Below are positions 6,114 through 6,913 of a DNA stretch of 6,913 nucleotides, piece after piece (positions within the stretch are counted from its first letter, which is position 1; the number at the start of each line of letters is the position of its first letter). The stretch lies in assembly GCA_017474705.1 (NCBI GenBank), contig JAFVHC010000157.1:1-6913 (forward strand), in the 5' to 3' direction. The position numbers and the translations under genes are program-made. This DNA comes from Bacillota bacterium. Its GTDB lineage: Bacteria > Bacillota > Clostridia > Lachnospirales > Bianqueaceae. The notes beneath the pieces are model-generated. The model made no database searches. It was not told the origin of the DNA and was given only the letters and a program-made list of their open reading frames with translations.

Positions 6114-6913
6114 TCAAACTTTCAGATGCTTGCGTATGGAGACCAGACTGCCGATCATACCGACGACGACGCCCAGTACGACGAATACCGGCAGCAGGCC
6201 TTTCATCAATGTATTGATATCCACGAAATTGATCAGGTAGCTCATACTTGTGAAATTTTCCGTGGCGACTTTCACAAAGTACTGGTACCCGAAATAAATG
6301 ACCGCCGTGGGGATGATGACGCCCAGGAACCCGAGCAGCATACCCTCCACAACGAACGGCAGGCGAATGAACGAATCCTTCGCGCCGATATACTTCATGA
6401 TGTTGATCTCACGTCTGCGGATATAGACAGACAGCTCGATCGTGTTCGCGATCAGAAGGACCGCGATCAACATAAGGACGATCATCAGTGCCAGCCCGAC
6501 GTAGGTGGTGAACCGGGAGAAGGAACCCATGAGATCGGCTGCCTTTTTGGAATAGCGGACGAGCCGGATCATTTTGTTTCCTTCCAGTTCCTTGACCAGT
6601 TCTTTCTGCGCCTTGGAGTTGGCCATGTAGATCTCGATGTTGGCGGAATTGCTCAGCGGATTATCGTTGTCCAGTTCCGCGAGCAGATCCCCGTTGATAC
6701 CGTCCTGGAGCGAGTTTTTGAATGTGTTCCAGGCCTCCTCCGGAGAAATATACGTCGCTTTTTTGACCGAGTCACGGGCCTGTAACTCCGCCGCATAGGC
6801 GATGGCATCGGCCTCTTCGACATCGGGCTGCAGAAAAGCAACGATGCCCAAAGAAGAATCCAGGTTCTGCACGAACTGCTGCGCGTTCATGACGACACAG
6901 TAGGTGATGCCCA
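6114..6913 (-). CDS. ftsX: Cell division ABC-type transmembrane protein FtsX (5' end outside window)
   Basis: FtsX is the membrane partner of the ATPase FtsE. Together they transmit ATP hydrolysis to extracellular peptidoglycan hydrolases. About 265 residues are visible, out of a family length near 300. The frame stays open to the window edge (GITYCVV precedes the ATG at 6888-6890), so that ATG is internal and lies near the end of the first transmembrane helix. Numbered from it, residues 1-125 form the large extracellular loop, with IVAFLQPDV at 16-24 and YISPEEAW at 47-54 typical of FtsX. Three more membrane segments follow at about 129-150, 181-202 and 230-252. The hallmark cytoplasmic segment IELSVYIRRREINIMKYIGA is at 151-170. 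The TGA at 6114-6116 is 27 bases from the start of the M23 hydrolase gene, so the two are probably cotranscribed. ftsE would be expected just outside the window. Confidence 0.94.
   Translation of the reverse strand, partial: GITYCVVMNAQQFVQNLDSSLGIVAFLQPDVEEADAIAYAAELQARDSVKKATYISPEEAWNTFKNSLQDGINGDLLAELDNDNPLSNSANIEIYMANSKAQKELVKELEGNKMIRLVRYSKKAADLMGSFSRFTTYVGLALMIVLMLIAVLLIANTIELSVYIRRREINIMKYIGAKDSFIRLPFVVEGMLLGFLGVIIPTAVIYFGYQYFVKVATENFTSMSYLINFVDINTLMKGLLPVFVVLGVVVGMIGSLVSIRKHLKV

Noticed and set aside
6126..6785. 219-residue + strand open frame rich in Asp, His and Gln opposite ftsX
   Set aside because: Its composition is that expected from reading hydrophobic FtsX codons in antisense, and no motif is seen. 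FtsX on the other strand is well supported.

Overview
The window is a gene-dense chromosomal segment, probably from a Gram-positive member of the Firmicutes in the class Clostridia. The evidence is a LytR-CpsA-Psr (LCP) cell-wall ligase, an ftsX followed by a CwlO/PcsB-like secreted hydrolase and a CtpB-like protease, a small membrane protein resembling the clostridial DUF6106 family, strong AGGAGG-type ribosome binding sites, and moderately high G+C. Lachnospiraceae or a relative is a guess from the DUF6106-like gene. Genus cannot be named from this sequence.

Layout: only the left edge is on the + strand. It is the 3' end of dapB (lysine/diaminopimelate synthesis), which converges on and overlaps the end of the neighbouring gene by 25 bases. 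Everything else is on the - strand. Read in the direction of transcription, from right to left, the genes are: ftsX (5' end outside the window), a coiled-coil M23 endopeptidase, a strong hairpin terminator, an S41 carboxyl-terminal protease with PDZ domain, a consensus promoter, an LCP-family protein, a second terminator, nth (endonuclease III), a probable promoter, a DUF6106-like membrane protein, and an inositol monophosphatase-family phosphatase that overlaps it by 4 bases.

The right half forms a cell-envelope module. FtsX, with FtsE presumably just outside the window, is known in Firmicutes to activate coiled-coil peptidoglycan hydrolases of the CwlO/PcsB type from the membrane. The gene directly downstream encodes such a protein. 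The S41 protease and the LCP ligase that follow also act on the outer face of the membrane. The left half is housekeeping: base-excision repair, a phosphatase and DapB.

There is no intergenic stretch longer than 100 bases, no RNA gene, no CRISPR array, no insertion sequence and no sign of horizontal transfer. I did not find a previously undescribed system. The points worth a second look are regulatory and architectural: a terminator placed so close to the S41 start that no separate promoter fits after it, an LCP promoter with a palindrome at the start of its transcript, the convergent dapB overlap with a hairpin, and the very acidic linker of the hydrolase.
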